From: Gamarada debralockiae
Lineage: Eukaryota > Ascomycota > Leotiomycetes > Helotiales > Hyphodiscaceae
Reading direction: 5' to 3'
Assembly (NCBI GenBank): GCA_002803225.1
Contig: NXFV01001323.1
Location: 1 to 64,000 of the forward strand
Length of the DNA stretch: 64,000 nucleotides
In this document: one piece after another, positions 35,301-45,584 of the stretch
Numbering within the stretch: the stretch's first letter is position 1
Layout: each line of letters opens with the position of its first letter
Made by a program: the position numbers and the translations under genes
Notes under the pieces: generated by a model
The model's database searches: none
Told to the model about the DNA's origin: nothing
What the model saw: only the letters and a program-made list of their open reading frames with translations

Positions 35301-36217
35301 GCCAGCTCCAAGACTCCGTTCCCGTCCAATCGATCTCAATTCATACTCTAGGAAAATAAAAATATCATGGTCCACAATGGCCGCATCTATGTCATGGAGG
35401 ATGAAGTCGCGGTGGTCAGTATTAGGAATCTGGCAGAAACCGTTTCGGATTGGAACCTCTGGTCTGCTTGTGATCAGCACTCGCAGCCGGACCTCCTTGA
35501 GCGATCGAGCTTCAGCCAACAGTTGTAGAATGATCCCTATGTCGTTTTCACCTTCGCATTCATCCAAGGCATCTATAATCACAATGTATGATGGGTATGT
35601 GTCTTTCCCCTCCAGCTTTAAAAGCGGCCGAACCACGAGCTGGTGCCACTGATCTATAAGGGTCTGGCTTGCGATGATGCTATGCTCCGTGATAGCGTTA
35701 CAAATATACTGCTGAACTGGCGGAACGTACACCGCTAGTTGTAAAGCAATAGTAGTGACAAACTTGCGAGCATTGCCGGCATCACCACCGCCTCGCGAGA
35801 AGAAGAAGCTGGCTGCAAGCCGGCCTTGCTCGAAGTAGGCGCGCGCGACCGTGTGTGCAATCGTCGACTTCCCTGTGCCGGCCATACCGCTCAACCAGAA
35901 AAGGTATTGCTGATCTTCGCTATCCGCCCATTGTGATATCTTTTGTAGGACGTCGACTCGTGTATTAGGGAGGCAAGTAGGTTCGTGTTGGCGAGCGTAC
36001 GAATTAAAGGGCGCATTTGGTGCGACCGGTAGAAGGCTAAGCGGGTTTTCTCGACCTATAGACTATTTAGTCTTTCGTGATATTCCTCTCGAGCATTTAG
36101 AGGGAACTGACTGAAGTTGTATGTATCTCCAAGGTGGGCTTTTCCGCTGACTTGAACGTGCTGGTATTGATGGCCGGTGGAGGATAAACGCCGGCCTGGC
36201 TGCATCGGATCTGACAT
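32353..36217 (-). CDS. NLR: amyloid-like motif, NACHT, WD40 repeats (NWD2/HET-E type)
   Basis: This is a STAND sensor of fungal innate/incompatibility type. Three exons (36217-36112, 36055-34491, 34434-32353) with two 56-bp introns encode 1250 residues. Exon 1 (MSDPMQPGRRLSST...) ends with a HET-s-like motif, GHQYQHVQVSGKAHLGDTYN, at residues 15-34. Exon 2 begins ENPLSLLPVAPNAPFNSYAR and carries the NACHT domain: CLPNTRVDVLQ, Walker A GMAGTGKST (Lys98), Walker B YIVIIDALDECE (196-201) and LITSRPE. Exon 3 gives SPNLNALIYDAKRF and then 13 near-identical 42-residue WD40 repeats plus a degenerate fourteenth (from about 634). Such proteins oligomerise on ligand binding and template amyloid folding of a HeLo partner to trigger cell death. 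The decayed HeLo gene lies 249 bp away, head to head. The first intron is inferred (donor GTCAGT); without it the motif is out of frame. Confidence 0.87.
32560..34200 (-). repeat. Array of 13 near-identical 126-bp WD40-coding units
   Basis: Each unit encodes 41-42 residues of the form VNSVAFSPDGKQVVSGS, STVRLWD, ATGAPLQTLKGHSS. Units differ mainly at a few positions around the GS-D-STV and WD-ATGA-LQ segments, and units 5-7 and 11-12 share shorter variants (GSDWRVRLWD). High identity at DNA level is typical of repeats shuffled by concerted evolution. The open frame on the opposite strand across the array is a by-product of the repetition. Confidence 0.92.
36113..36175 (-). other. HET-s-related amyloid motif (HRAM-like) in NLR exon 1
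   Basis: Residues 15-35 of the NLR. The core VSGKAHLGDTYN has the alternating small/polar pattern and the G-K-A-x-x-G-D-x-Y spacing known for HET-s amyloid motifs, placed at the N-terminus of the NLR exactly as in the NWD2 sensor. Identified by eye; needs a profile match. Confidence 0.7.
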
Positions 36218-36466
36218 TGGCAAACGCGCTTGCTAGCGGTGCCGCAGGGGTGGAGAGATACACAGACTGGAACCGCGATCAAGTGGAGTGCTATGTTTCG
36301 TCAGGATAGTGCTGGTACGATCTACAGTAGGGGGTTGATGATTCTGCGGGGTGGGAGTACTGATTCTGCCTAGACCGTGCACGGTGTTTCGTTTGGCAGT
36401 ATCGACTGCTTCCCCCATAGTGTTCCACTACCTCTATCCTATCTCGCACAATTCATTACCCTGAAA
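36218..36466. promoter_or_regulatory. Head-to-head intergenic region, NLR / HeLo
   Basis: 249 bp separate the two start codons, so a shared bidirectional promoter is likely. No specific sites were recognised. Confidence 0.5.
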
Positions 36467-36990
36467 ATGGCAGAGCCTTTTGGAATTGCTGCCGGTGCTA
36501 TTGGCATCGCTGCAGCATTCACCGCTTATGTCGATTGCTTCGAGTATATCAATTTGGCCGCCACTTCGGTTGAGATTTCCAAACTGATCAGCTGGCTTAG
36601 GGCTGCGTGAGACTCCGTCTTAATGATCCGAGACTCAGCAGACCCGATGCTACTGCAACTGAGATCTAAGTTGCAAATGATACATTGCTCCAAATCCTAG
36701 TGCTATTCGCCAACACTGAATGCATCTCGAAAAAGTATAGATTCGCTACGAAAGCTGACGAGGATCTCTCTACGTTTTCGACGGGCAACATGGCTCCAAC
36801 GCTGATTGCGCTTGATAATAAGATAAAAGCCCTAGCTATCCACCGTCAAAAGGTTCGCCGGTTCTTAAAGCTTACTAGCTGGGCTCTTTACCATAGGTCG
36901 GAGTTCAAAATTCGCGCTGTTCTTGCTGTTCCTTCTAATTTTTCTACTGTAATGAGGCTCTATCTACCTGTGCCGCTCGCTATTGTGGCT
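36467..36990 (+). pseudogene. HeLo-domain gene, decayed
   Basis: The start MAEPFGIAAGAIGIAAAF followed by YVDCFEYINL is a clear HeLo N-terminus, the pore-forming domain of HET-S-type effectors. After INL a one-base frameshift moves the match (GRHFG-DFQTD, RLRL, DPRLSRPDATATEI, VANDTLLQILVLFANTECIS, KKYRF, KALAIHRQKV, FLKLTSWALYHRSEFK) to another frame. That match is interrupted by TGA, TAG and TAA where relatives would carry CGA, CAG and CAA. These are C-to-T type changes. The match fades after SEFK, and I found no amyloid motif downstream. No functional pore-forming protein is expected from this copy. Confidence 0.82.
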
Positions 36991-37322
36991 TAGCCAGCAC
37001 GTGATAAATTATGAGCTGGAGTATGCAGGGATAGTAAGCTAGCGTCTTGGCAGTGTGGCTTGGTTTAAATTTCTCGAAGTGTTCAAGGCGGAAGCCGATT
37101 TCGCTAGCGACTGTACTGGGAAACCGATCCGCAAGTTTCGTCCAATGGCTGGGTTTGTGTTCTAGCCAGATGCAGCAATTCCGGCCTGCGGTGTCCCGAC
37201 TAGTCCGAATGTTCTTGAGCTTACGAATCCATCTTGCAGTCAAATCGGTTTTACAGCAACTATCAACTTGGAGTTTTTTATTTTTACCCCTGCTTGATTT
37301 CAAGCTTCACTCAACGAATCTG
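36991..37322. other. Intergenic, possible tail of the HeLo relic
   Basis: No recognisable coding sequence. A HET-s-type motif was looked for here and not found. Confidence 0.4.
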
Positions 37323-37813
37323 ATGAAGCGAATGAGACCTGTTCACAGCTGTTTGCCATGCCGCAAACGTAGATTACGTTGTGACAAGGTACATGTTCCC
37401 GGGGTGTTCTCGTTCAAATGGCTGGTCCTCTGCTGATAGGAACACCCAAGGTGTGGTCGTTGTGTCACAGGGCGGGCACAATGCCAGTATGAGAGTACTT
37501 TGACCAACCCGTCGGAAGGAGTGGAGATACGGCAAAGCTCGGATCGTCAAAGCACTCCGCGAAGTAGTATGTCGGGATTGCTTATACGCAATCTGCAATT
37601 GCATGAACAATGACACTGACAGCTGTGTCTATAGACGCCCAGGCCGGGCGGAGCGGTATTGAGAAGGGCCGTCTATCAGTGTCACGTAGTGGACGATCGT
37701 CGTACAAGGGAGCGACCTTCTGGGCTAACGCCATACCCTCTAAGGTAACATTCAAGAAGGGCAATACGTCTGTTCTGGTCGGTCTGACAATAGCAGTTCC
37801 TACAGGACGATGA
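37323..37813 (+). CDS. Short Zn2Cys6 protein, DNA-binding domain only (probably truncated)
   Basis: Three exons (37323-37388, 37440-37563, 37635-37813) with 51- and 71-bp introns give 122 residues. The joined cluster is canonical: C10-x2-C13-x6-C20-x6-C27-x2-C30-x6-C37 (CLPCRKRRLRCDK|EHPRCGRCV). After a linker comes GRLSVSRSGRSSYKGATFWA, which in full-length fungal factors lies just before the large regulatory domain. Here the frame closes at VGLTIAVPTGR. The regulatory domain is absent from the window, so this is either a 5' fragment left by a rearrangement or a small competitor-type protein. It neighbours the HeLo relic and a likewise 5'-shortened membrane-protein gene. Confidence 0.7.
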
Positions 37814-38077
37814 GTACATTTGCGATACGCCTCCACACGTCACGATTCCATTTAGCAAGTGGCCTGCTGGAAGGAACAACCCACACCTTTTTCGATCTCC
37901 AAGGCTTGACAATATCCCGCTCCTTGAAATATCATCAAGGCAATGCCGTTATTGTGGACGTGCATATCGTCTTTCCTGTATTCAGTCTTTGCTCCCCAAT
38001 CCGATGGTCTGTGAAAAGTTGTGTGATATATTTTTTGCGACGGCCTTCCCATTCTACATGTTGGGGACTTTGTTCCA

Positions 38078-39236
38078 ATGTCGAGACATGGACACACACA
38101 GAATAGTGAGCCGGGAAATCCATTCAGCTCCAATACTTCAGTCGGGCCTGCAGGTGTTGGTTGTGATACCTTTACACCGTTTAATCTCATATGGTATCAA
38201 GCTGTCAATTCATCTGGAAATACCTGCCAGGGTTGCAACAGCGAAGCTTGGATGGATGGGAAACTATGGGTTGAGTACCAATACTTGCTGCCAGAGTACT
38301 GCACACAAACAGGAAACCCGCCGGCATATTCTACTCCAATCCCAGATTCAGCATTCGAGAAACACCAGTTTGTTTGCCAATCCTACAATGCTTCTTATAC
38401 GCTCCAACGTACCTATAATAATTTCCAGCAGGCAATACAAGGCACACAAAACGTAAGCCAGAAGCCCACGACTGACACTGCAAGATGGTTGACCTTAATT
38501 TCAGATACTTGAACATCCTGACCTTAGCGTCGACGCTTTTTCGCATCTCAACGGGTCTGCTTACTCTGGCTATGCTATTCCACCAACTCTATACCCCACC
38601 CCCTCCGGTGCAATAACTGTTAATGGACAAAATGTACCAATCGACACGACCGATCTTGGCGGTACCCAACTTGTAGAAGCACAGCCATTCCCTCTACTCC
38701 AGTCCACGAATATAACTTATGAAGACACCCAAGCCAATATTGGAATCCAGAAGCCTCTTCGCGATCTTAACGCCGCAATTGAGCAGCTCTACTTTAATAT
38801 CACCGTCGGCATGCTCGCAATCCCCAATTTGCTCTACTTACAGAATACTACGGTAGCTGCTTCGACGGCTAATTCCGAGAATCGTTGGACGTACAATCGT
38901 ATACCCTTACTGGCGTCCTATGGTAGCTGTGCTGCTGTGAATCTTTTCGCAATCCTAGTAGGCGCCGCGGCTATTTTCCATAACGATGGAATAGTGATTA
39001 GTAGGAGCGGGTTTCTGAGGGTGGTGATGTCGACACGGAATCACACCTTGGATATGTTGGTAGGGGATCACGGCAGAGGGGATGACGATATGCAGGAGGA
39101 AGTGGAAAAGGAGAGAGTTAGGTTTGAGGAGTTTACAAGGATTGGAAGAGATGGGGTTCAGGTCGAGGCTGGACTTGTTGGCTTTGGAGTTGAGCAGGAG
39201 ATCGTTGGGCTGAAGGGAGGAGTCGTCCTTAGTTGA
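38078..39236 (+). CDS. Fungal membrane/secreted protein of unknown function, probably 5'-truncated
   Basis: Two exons (38078-38452, 38505-39236; 52-bp intron) give 368 residues. Family-like segments include GVGCDTFTPFNLIWYQAVNS, NTCQGCNSEAW, LWVEYQYLLPEYCTQTG and SAFEKHQFVCQSYNASYTL, with conserved cysteines and N-glycosylation sites. A single transmembrane helix follows near residue 285 (CAAVNLFAILVGAAAIF), then an acidic cytoplasmic tail. I recall relatives as large membrane proteins with further N-terminal helices (often carrying misleading names). None of those helices is found upstream here, so the true gene is probably truncated and the ATG at 38078 may be fortuitous. Confidence 0.65.
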
Positions 39237-40460
39237 ATCTCTATATCTCACAAGGTTCTTGTATCATAGATATAGCCTGCATTGTCCTTATACTATAGGT
39301 ACTCTATTCCTGAATTTGGGTGGTGGAACACGTGTCTGTCCTCTGTCTCTTATCCTTGTTGGATTTGCAGGCCTGAAGTAGCAACAAAGGCGCATAGTGC
39401 TTTGCTTGCCTTGAATCAATTGCTATTCTACGGTGGTATGTAGCCTGTACTTATATGGAGTGATGCTCTGTAGGCAGTGACCTTGGAGGCTGTCGCTGGG
39501 CACCCTTTAAGTTCTATCCACTGTAGCCTATAGGCTACATGCCGCATTTAGGGCTCTAATAACTACTCGCAGGATTAGACAACAAAATAGAAAATATGTA
39601 ATGTAACTCTGAACTTCGCATTAAATAAAGTTCCAAAAAACATGAGGTCATTGGCATGGCAACAATATGGCATTCTTATCCAGCCTTGGCGTTCGTAAAT
39701 TAAATGCTCATCGCAGAGGTGAGGATCTAAATGATGAGCATCGTTTTCATCTTCTGAGGCTTGGGGAGGAGCAATAGTTTTACCCTGGAGGACGAATCAT
39801 CAGCCTTCCAAGTGATGAAGCACAATTTGTCATTTCCTCCAGGTGGGATGGGTACATTATATTGATTGTTTCAAGGGGGATGAACTTTCACAGATGTATG
39901 TTTTCTCGATCTTATGTTCCGAAGGGCTTTATTTAATAATGGTTTTCATCTTATGATCGCTTCGTAAAACACAGCTGGGCTCAGAAGCAAAATCCACACT
40001 ACACTTTGCTACTCTGTTTGTGCAATGTCATAGAAGTCCTAGACCATAAACCTAGGTACTACACACATCGTGTCACATCATACTACCCACCCGCACGATC
40101 TAGAGCTAGTCACTTCAAAAGACCTCGTCACCTGGGAAGCTAGGGGCCCATGAGTTGTAGGGAGGATTCCTGTCTATAAGTACAGACTGCTGCACTTGGT
40201 TTGTTCATTAGAATCTCCAGCATCTTCAGTATCTTTAGTATCTTCACAGTCCTTACAATCCAATCACATTCTCTAACCCTTTTTCGTTTATCACGTGACC
40301 ATATTGCTCCCCGATCACCCTTTGTTCGAAGCTTGAAATCTCTGCAACAGGATCAATAATCAACTAAACAGTCACTGTGCCCACGTCATCAATCGTTAGA
40401 ATTAAATGAGGAACTGATTTCCACTGAGTCATAAAAGTTATTTCCATAGATCTCTCGCAT
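39237..40460. other. Intergenic, no gene seen
   Basis: About 1.2 kb of mostly AT-rich sequence without a supported gene. Confidence 0.55.
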
Positions 40461-42872
40461 TCAATCCTCCATATCCTCATCCTCATCTTCCCCATCGTCG
40501 TCACTAAAGCTCTCGTCGTCGTCATCGCTATCATCATAAGCACGTTCCCTACTTCCTTCCTTCTACGCACAAAAAAAAATCAGATGGGGGAATTGAAGCC
40601 TGATGGGAAGCGAGGAAAGCCAGGAGGAGGTGCAAACCCAGGGGGAGCTCGAGGGAAACTTACAGGTCCATTCCCACCATCCGTGTTCTGTAATTCTGGC
40701 AAATCGTAAATTGCTGCAGGCAACTCAACCTGATTTGGCGCAGTTATGATACCAAATTCGTTGATCCCATTGAATCCTCGTCCCCAATCGCTTCGTCCAT
40801 AGAAACCGATGATTTTCTGGTCTGCGGCTGGTTCAAGAACTCGAGCACTCTTTGGGTTGTACAGATGGCCGCCGGAAGTACCATTTGACAAGTGGAATCG
40901 GAGCCCGTTCAACTCGTGGTCGCCTGTCAGCTCCACTTTGGTGACATCGACGCCTTCAGAAATGATGATCTTCTGAGAGGCGTGACCACCGAAGTTGTGA
41001 TCTTGACCATCTGGTCTCCAGCGAGGCCCGCAAGGTGTAGTATGTCCGTCTTCGAAGTAAACAACGCCACCGTCGAGAAGGCAGCCGACACGAGAATCGA
41101 TTGTGGTTGCGCGTGTCAATTTGCCATCCTCGCCCTTTTCATTCAGCAAAACTGCCCAGTCCCAGTTATTCTTGTTTACATCTCCATCTTTGGCCTCCTG
41201 CAGCCTCTTGCACATCACAGATTTCTTTTGCAGAACGATTGAAGAGCCAGGAATCCTGATGAAGGAAACGTTGGAGAACAGCCTCCACACGTTGCCCACA
41301 ACACGTGACTTTCCATTCATTCCCAGCACATCGAGTGTCAGTGGTTTGTTGCGATCGAAACGTGCCTCAAGCTCATCCATGGTAAACTGCAATTTCATAG
41401 TCGGCTCCGCAACGGTGGGCTGAATTTCTGCGGTACCATCGAACTTGACACGGGCAATGCCAGCGGGGCAGCTAATGGCAAGTCTGAGGAACTCCTCGTT
41501 CTGCTCTTCAAAGACAATTTGGATGCTGGGCTCGGCGGCAAGAATCTCGGGTCGCTGCGCATCATCGGTTGGCAGCCAGAAGTGGCGTAAGGTCTTGAAA
41601 GATAACGCATCACTGAGATCCCATCGAGCATCGTTCTCAGTCTCGCCATCAACGACCATGATACCCTCCGTTTTGGTTTGTGCACAGTATGCTGTTCGAG
41701 ACAGAAAGTTCTTTGGCCAATGCTGAGAGTATCCTCGAGCCATGATTCCTGTAGTATGTGGTGCACCGAATGCATGGCCGACTTCATGCAAGAACGCGCC
41801 CTGGCCTACAGAACAAGCTTCCCATGCAGTCTCGCATTCTCCATTGTCATTCCCAACGGTATCTCCAGGGACTGACGTGTCGAGAAGTGTAGAGGCAACC
41901 TCTTCGAGGAATCGTGGCCAGCTGTAGGTCAAATGGCTGCCGAATATACCCAATGAAATCCCATTTGGATTGGAACAACCGAGAGCAGCATGGCCAAGGA
42001 TCATATTTTGCTCAGGGGAGAACGTCGAGTCGAGAATGAGACCAGCGACCACTGGGTGGGCAGAGGAAGCGAAAGGACCACCATGAGCCTTCAGAGAAGA
42101 GTTGAAGTAATTGAAGATGGCGTCCTTTCTGCGAGCCTGTGGATTTTGTTGGGCCACCTGAGCGTCACGAAGCTCGGCAACAGTGTTTTCCGAGCGGATG
42201 AGATGTACCTTGGCAGTAGATCGCATGTGACTACCAGATGATTCAAATGAGGCTTGAAGGAACTCTCGGCTCAATGTCTCTGTCGTCCATTCCTCTTCCA
42301 GGCGGAAAGAGCGGCGGCCAAGCCCTTTGGCGCGCATGTCCTCTGCCGTAAGGGCCTGCCACATGTAGGCGGTCATCCTGAACTTTCTGATAGCCGCATC
42401 CAAGTCCGAGTGTGCGGAAGAGATAGCTCCTCGCTTAAAAGGGGGGCAATCGATGAGGAGAGGGGAGTCCTTGGCGATCATGATGGCGAGGTGGAGTGGC
42501 GGGGTTTGTAAAAGAGGGATGTAGGTTAGAGTCAAGGACGTGGTCGCAGTGGCAAGGTCATTATGTCGAAAAAGTATGGCATTGGTACCAGGAGAGAGGA
42601 TCACCAGTGCTTTGAATCGTCCACCTGAGATTGGCCAATTTTGAGCGGGAAAAGACGTCAGGTTGGCGGCATCTGCGGTGTGAACGGCAACAAAATCTTC
42701 GGGATTTGTGGACGGGCATTGACCAATCAAGAGTACGCCGCGCTATAAGACATGTTAGCAACTGAATTGAATTTATGAAGGGGGAGAGGGAACGTACCTG
42801 ATAAACAGTCTCTCCGTCTGAGATGTTTTCCAATGTCACGGTGGACGACTTTGCCGGCTGAGCAGGGAACAT
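40461..42872 (-). CDS. Zinc metalloprotease with jacalin-like lectin domain and acidic tail (YIL108W-like)
   Basis: Three exons (42872-42798, 42742-40664, 40562-40461) encode 751 residues. The zinc site is HEVGHAFGAPH (His344 onward), the HExxHxxGxxH pattern of metzincin-like proteases. N-terminal sandwich sequence (FPAQNWPISGGRFKALVILS) and a C-terminal jacalin-like region (DHNFGGHASQKIIISEGVDV, YGRSDWGRGFNGINEFGII) match the fungal family of putative zinc metalloproteases that includes yeast YIL108W. No signal peptide is present, so it is probably cytosolic. The last intron (GTAAGT to TAG) attaches a very acidic tail (YDDSDDDDESFSDDDGEDED). If the intron is retained, translation ends instead at 40580 with a Pro/Gly/Phe-rich tail. 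Substrate unknown. Confidence 0.88.
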
Positions 42873-44899
42873 ATTGAATTGTTCGGGAACTTAAATTGGA
42901 ATAGAGTTTTGAAGATGTTGCAAAAGAGAATGCAACCTTGATGATGGAGCAATTTTAGAGAAATCAACTTCATTTTATTTACATACAGTTGCTAGAGCGA
43001 TGTGACCGACTGAGTCACGTTACGGCGTAGCAATTAGGCAACGTACAGGCCTGGAAACACCGAAGTTAGGCAGAGCGGCGCTAAGTAAGTACGAGAGTAC
43101 GGGAATAGAAAAGCTTATCAGAAATGCAATTTGAACGGCAAGGCAGCACGGAGACTAAAGCAAAATGGATGAATGGTATCTTTTGAGGACCGTGAAAATG
43201 GGTGTAGGATGGGATTCCGATGTCAATTGCCAGACCCTGAAAGATTGCGATGTCGAGCAGTCTGGGCCTGATCGATAGCTCGCTTGGAATTAAATTAATA
43301 CCCGCCGTTGACACAGTAATTTGCCGCAAAAGTTGCCAGTGGGCTACCGGCGCCTTTCGCTTCGTACGGAGGGGTATGTCCATGATAGGTCGCTCGTCGC
43401 TCTTTGGTGGAGTGGAGTTTAGGCTGAGTAAATCCTGTGAGATTGCGATTTGGGTTCGTCTGTTGCGGAGGAAATAATAGCAATTGGCGGCAGTATATAA
43501 GAGAGGATGTGTAGAGAGTTCAATGCTCAGAAAGAAGGGGTAGAAAATGCAGAGTCTCAATTCAAGGTTTGGTGGGTCCATATGCGCGATGACGTTGCTT
43601 CATCATTCAGGTAGTCGAGCTTTGCCAACCAGACTATGTGGATTAACTCAGGCAACAACTTCCGAGGAACTCAATGGCAAACTAGCGGTGGAGAAACATG
43701 CATACCATTATCGGATGCTCGAAGCTGTGCGAGGTGAATAGTCGTGTGTTTAAAAGCTGGTACAGATGCCTCCAACGAAGTAGAAGGAGCGACACAAGCA
43801 AAGGTCCATCACGGAGACCCAAAGAGCGTGCCTCTTGCTGAAGGATCAACAGCATAATCCAAAGATTCTTCAGTGATCAGCAGGGCCTTGAGATCCCCCT
43901 ACAGTAAGTATCACCTGCAGTCCCAGATATCAGTCCGTGCTCCAGAGCCCCGAGACCTGCACCAAACTAGAGATACATTCTTGGCGCATAACGTCAATGT
44001 TAAGCGCGCGGTCCATCAATTACCGCAGGCATAACATCGATTCCACATTTTCAGTTCGAAAGTCAACGCCACAACAGGAATAGCCATACAAAGAAACCGT
44101 TTCCTGCCACCGAGACCGGGGCTTTGGCGTGTGGACGAAATGTCATGGCCCCATATTCAATATCCGAAGCTGTGACAGACCTGTTGCCGGGCGTGTGGAC
44201 TTCTCGGCCACAACGATAATTTCTAGGCAACTAAATGTGATGGTTCTGACAGTGTTTTGGAGGAAGCAGGAAGTCTTCCTCGGGTGAAGACAAGAGTCAT
44301 GTGGCTTACTCATCTGAGCTTAACGCATATGTGACTTTCCCTAGACCTCGTTGAAAGTGAGCCGCAATTTCCACAGCCACACAGCATCCCCACAAAATAC
44401 TGCCACATTGGCATTTTTATAACGTCCAAGAAACTCTTCGTCGCAATGCTGCTTTTACTTAATTGGTGGAGTTTATTCGTATTCTCTCTCCTTCGCGTAA
44501 CCTTAGAGTTCTGATCACTTCGGTCGTGTTTCGGTCAGTATCCGAGCGCACAACAGCCTGCTAGACCGTTTCATACAATCGCTTCGGTTTCAACATCATC
44601 TCATCTAGAATGATTTCTTAAGCGGTCATTGTATGTTGATCTTAATACTCATCTGATGTAGTTTCAGGGGTTTCGAATAAATCAATGCTGGGAAAGTCAA
44701 TTTTATGAAAAATTACAAAACTCGCGATCCGTCCTTATTTTTGTCTCGACTCGTCATCATTTCGCTCTTTATCAAATTCTGATCTGTTCTTTTCTGGCTA
44801 CTGGTTGGCTGTCCGTTGATAATCTTCCTCTTCAGTCCTTCCCTGTCGTTACTCCATCGAAAGTTAGACCCTTTTTACACCGATCATAAACTAGTCAAA
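42873..44899. other. Long intergenic region with repeat A
   Basis: About 2 kb with no supported gene. It contains the sequence related to 46610-46765 (see repeat entries). The last 400 bp look like promoter sequence for the secreted-protein gene. Confidence 0.5.
43360..43605. repeat. Diverged repeat, copy A
   Basis: Shares TGTCCATGATAGGTCGCT and TTCAAGGTTTGGTGGGTCCA followed by TATGCGCGATGACGTTGCTT with copy B at 46615-46765. Copy A has about 100 bp more between the two blocks. Non-coding as far as can be seen. Confidence 0.55.
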
Positions 44900-45584
44900 A
44901 TGAGAGGCATCACATACTTCGTTGCTACTTGTGCAATTGCATCAGGCGTCATGGCATTTCCACAGAAGCATCATCACGGAGCGAGTACTGCTGCTAGCGA
45001 AACCGTTGCCAGTACTGGAGCAGGTGCTGTTGCGGCTACATCTGCGGTTCCAGTAGCCTCTACGGCCGTTTCACCAGCTGCCACGGCTGTAGCAGCTGCC
45101 TCTGGCGCTGTCACAAGAGGACCTCAAACGGAGGTACTCTTCGAAGTTGGTGGCGTCCCTGGAAATGAATGCCTCACCTTCCGCAACAACGGTAAGGACC
45201 CCGTCTCCACTCTAAGCTGGTTTCTTACAGATTTTATTAGGCGAAATAGTGGATGCAGCATGTGTCGACACATCCGCTGACCGCCAAATAACGCCCTCTA
45301 CAATCGGCACACAATCTGTCCTGCTCGTCCAGCGGTCCTTCGATGCTAGCTTTCGCCCCGATCTGGTTGGCGTAGATGCCTGCGTTGGCTTCAATGGGAC
45401 GGACTTCAAGGCTGAGCCATGCGGTGCAGCGGGTATCACGCCAGTCTCGTTCGTCGGTGGAGAATTACAGGCTGGGACGGCATGTGCGAGTGGCCATGAT
45501 GGGGCAGCGCAGTTGACCGTTGATACTACTGGCAAGACTTGTGCGCAGTATACGGTTACTGACGTTGCGGCAGCTGCTCCTTAA
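44900..45584 (+). CDS. Small secreted Ala-rich, six-cysteine protein, function unknown
   Basis: Two exons (44900-45191, 45241-45584; 49-bp intron) encode 211 residues. The start MRGITYFVATCAIASGVMAF is a good signal peptide and is preceded by AAA at the start codon. An Ala/Ser/Thr/Val-rich spacer covers about residues 25-75. A folded-looking domain follows (EVLFEVGGVPGNECLTFRNN, then GEIVDAACVDTSADRQ, VLLVQRSFDASFRPDLVGVD, ACVGFNGTDFKAEPCG) with six cysteines, likely forming disulphides. I do not recognise a named family. Such proteins are common in fungal secretomes, either cell-wall associated or effector-like. Sequences of one diverged repeat lie on both sides of the gene. Confidence 0.82.

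Noticed and set aside
43040..43095. Segment resembling part of a 5S rRNA (ACCGAAGTTAGGCAGAGC)
   Set aside because: Similarity is limited to a short internal stretch, does not match the fungal 5S internal control region, and the pairing ends are absent.
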